Shown: piece after piece, positions 5,410 through 6,312 of the stretch
Layout: each line of letters opens with the position of its first letter
Numbering within the stretch: the first letter of the stretch is position 1
Source of the DNA: ANME-2 cluster archaeon
GTDB lineage: Archaea; Halobacteriota; Methanosarcinia; Methanosarcinales; Methanogasteraceae
Assembly: GCA_003601535.1 (NCBI GenBank)
Contig: PIXW01000244.1
Span: forward strand, 1-6,312
DNA length: 6,312 bases
Reading direction: 5' to 3'
The notes under the pieces: generated by a model
What the model saw: the letters and a program-made list of their open reading frames with translations, nothing else
The model's database searches: none
What the model was told of the DNA's origin: nothing
Translations under genes and position numbers: made by a program

Positions 5410-6180
5410 TCAAATCGCAGCATCTCCATGTCGGGTTTGCATAAGCGCGCTTCTGATCACGTCCTCTGATTCAGGGAAGTACATGCGCCCTATCCCATCC
5501 TCTTCAGCGTAAAAATCGAGTCCACTGATGATCACAACTGGTGTTCCATCACAAGCCTCGCCAAAGAGGAGATTTGCAGCACCGGCAAGCTCATCCACGA
5601 TCGCCTCGTTTGCCACCTCGAGCACATTACCAAATAGATCGCAGGATCCACGCCAGTCTCTGGTCGGTCTTATTCCGGAGATTCCGATTGCAACACCGGT
5701 CTGTCCGTCACGAAACGCACGCCCATTGGTATCGGTTACGATCACGCTAACTTTCTTATCTGTTATTGAGAATATCTCATCTCTGATATTTTTTGCGCTC
5801 TGATCAGAATTCTCTGGCAGCAGCACAACATGACCCCTGTCGATATTCGATCCATCGATACCGGCATTCACACAGATATTTCCGTTTCGTGTCTTTACGA
5901 GAAGAAACGGAGACTCCAGAAGGATCTCCTCGCTCTCATCGAGAACCATCTGAACGAATCTCGGATCGCTGCAATTGCATTCTGCGATTGATATCGCATG
6001 CTCAGACGGCGAGATATCCTGCAATTCAATGATTCTGCCCTCTGCCTTTGCTACAATCGTGGACGCGATAGCGATGATATCATGATCGTGCAATACAGTT
6101 CGTTCGCAGATGATCTCTGCTAAGTCGTCCCCTTTCTGAATCAGCGGGATGTCCGGAACGGTGTATGCGCTTAGGTTCAT
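5410..6180 (-). CDS. cofE: Coenzyme F420-0:L-glutamate ligase (CofE)
   Basis: A 256-residue cytoplasmic enzyme, about the usual length (near 250) for archaeal CofE. It adds glutamates to F420-0 with GTP and divalent metal, making F420-1 and the gamma-linked F420-2, the hydride carrier of methanogenesis and related metabolism. Diagnostic motifs are in order: ASTIVAKAEGR (39-49), NAGIDGSN (105-112, Asp 109 a likely metal ligand), VTDTNGRAFRDGQTGVAIG (148-166, Asp 150 a likely ligand) and DELAGAAN (196-203). The ATG at 6180 is the first in frame. No Shine-Dalgarno sequence precedes it, because only 6 nt separate it from the 3' end of the tRNA-Ser gene on the same strand. It may therefore be co-transcribed with the tRNA and left nearly leaderless after tRNA 3' processing. 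The stop lies 33 nt from the purT stop; a weak TGCAG/CTGCA inverted repeat (5378-5408) spans the gap. Confidence 0.95.
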   Translation of the reverse strand: MNLSAYTVPDIPLIQKGDDLAEIICERTVLHDHDIIAIASTIVAKAEGRIIELQDISPSEHAISIAECNCSDPRFVQMVLDESEEILLESPFLLVKTRNGNICVNAGIDGSNIDRGHVVLLPENSDQSAKNIRDEIFSITDKKVSVIVTDTNGRAFRDGQTGVAIGISGIRPTRDWRGSCDLFGNVLEVANEAIVDELAGAANLLFGEACDGTPVVIISGLDFYAEEDGIGRMYFPESEDVIRSALMQTRHGDAAI

Positions 6181-6186
6181 AACAAA

Positions 6187-6271
6187 CGCCGAGGGTGAGA
6201 TTCGAACTCACGCGGTGACATGCACCACCGGTTTTCAAGACCGGCGCCGTAGTCCGCTTGGCTACCTCGGC
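6187..6271 (-). tRNA. tRNA-Ser (anticodon UGA)
   Basis: An 85-nt class II tRNA folds completely on the minus strand. The acceptor stem is GCCGAGG paired with CCTCGGC, with discriminator G. The D stem is GCC/GGC. The anticodon stem CCGGT/ACCGG encloses the loop CTTGAAA with anticodon TGA (plus-strand 6235-6237). The long variable arm GGTG-CATGT-CACC is typical of Ser, and the T arm is GTGAG-TTCGAAT-CTCAC. It reads UCN serine codons, mainly UCA. No intron is present and CCA is not encoded (TTT follows). Confidence 0.97.
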
Positions 6272-6294
6272 ATCAACGAAACATCTGTGCAAGA

Positions 6295-6303
6295 GGTTAT
6301 ATC
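6295..6303 (-). promoter_or_regulatory. TATA box of the tRNA-Ser (and probably cofE) transcript
   Basis: On the minus strand ATGATATAACC lies with its centre about 28 nt before the tRNA 5' end. That places the start of transcription within a few bases of the mature tRNA. No other promoter is visible between the tRNA and cofE. Confidence 0.65.
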
Positions 6304-6312
6304 ATTTTCTCC

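Noticed and set aside
6187..6271. tRNA gene as an attachment site of an integrated element
   Set aside because: No second copy of the tRNA 3' end and no integrase are present in the window; the gene next to it is the housekeeping cofE.
1..6312. CRISPR array, or defence system suggested by the CPBP protease
   Set aside because: There are no regularly spaced repeats. CPBP proteins occur in some phage-defence contexts, but no other defence gene is present and the neighbours are surface proteins.

Overview
The window looks like chromosomal DNA of a euryarchaeon from the methanogen/methane-oxidiser side of the tree (Methanosarcinales, ANME or Syntrophoarchaeia-like; an inference, not a species call). 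The reasons are a coenzyme F420 biosynthesis gene (cofE), a formate-dependent archaeal-type PurT, a tRNA-Ser without encoded CCA, archaeal TATA-box promoters and strong Shine-Dalgarno sites, and surface proteins with PEF-CTERM/PGF-CTERM-like sorting tails.

The left two thirds (about 1-3966) is a cell-surface region built by segmental duplication. Its order is: a secreted PEF-CTERM protein (204-737, +), a 76-residue two-helix membrane protein (759-989, +), a wrecked CPBP protease gene (about 990-1351, -), a two-gene operon of related secreted proteins (1495-2235 and 2242-2781, +), a second copy of the small membrane protein (2806-3039, +), and an intact CPBP-family intramembrane protease (stop at 3034, -). 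The block from about 653 to 1351 is a diverged direct copy of 2696-3795. The copied unit starts exactly at the C-terminal sorting tail, so the first and third surface proteins share a tail but have unrelated ectodomains. Conversely, the second and third share an ectodomain family but carry different tails (PGY versus PEL). This is tail and ectodomain shuffling in one locus.

The right third is housekeeping. purT (3982-5376, +) converges on cofE (5410-6180, -). cofE starts 6 nt after the mature 3' end of a tRNA-Ser(UGA) gene (6187-6271, -), suggesting one tRNA-cofE transcript driven by the TATA box at about 6295-6303.

The most interesting candidate system is the repeated association of PEF-tailed surface protein, two-helix membrane miniprotein and convergent CPBP protease. 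The two miniprotein copies differ mostly at third codon positions plus one whole-codon indel, while the neighbouring protease copy has decayed. No archaeosortase gene is present in the window, so the enzyme that would process these tails must lie elsewhere.
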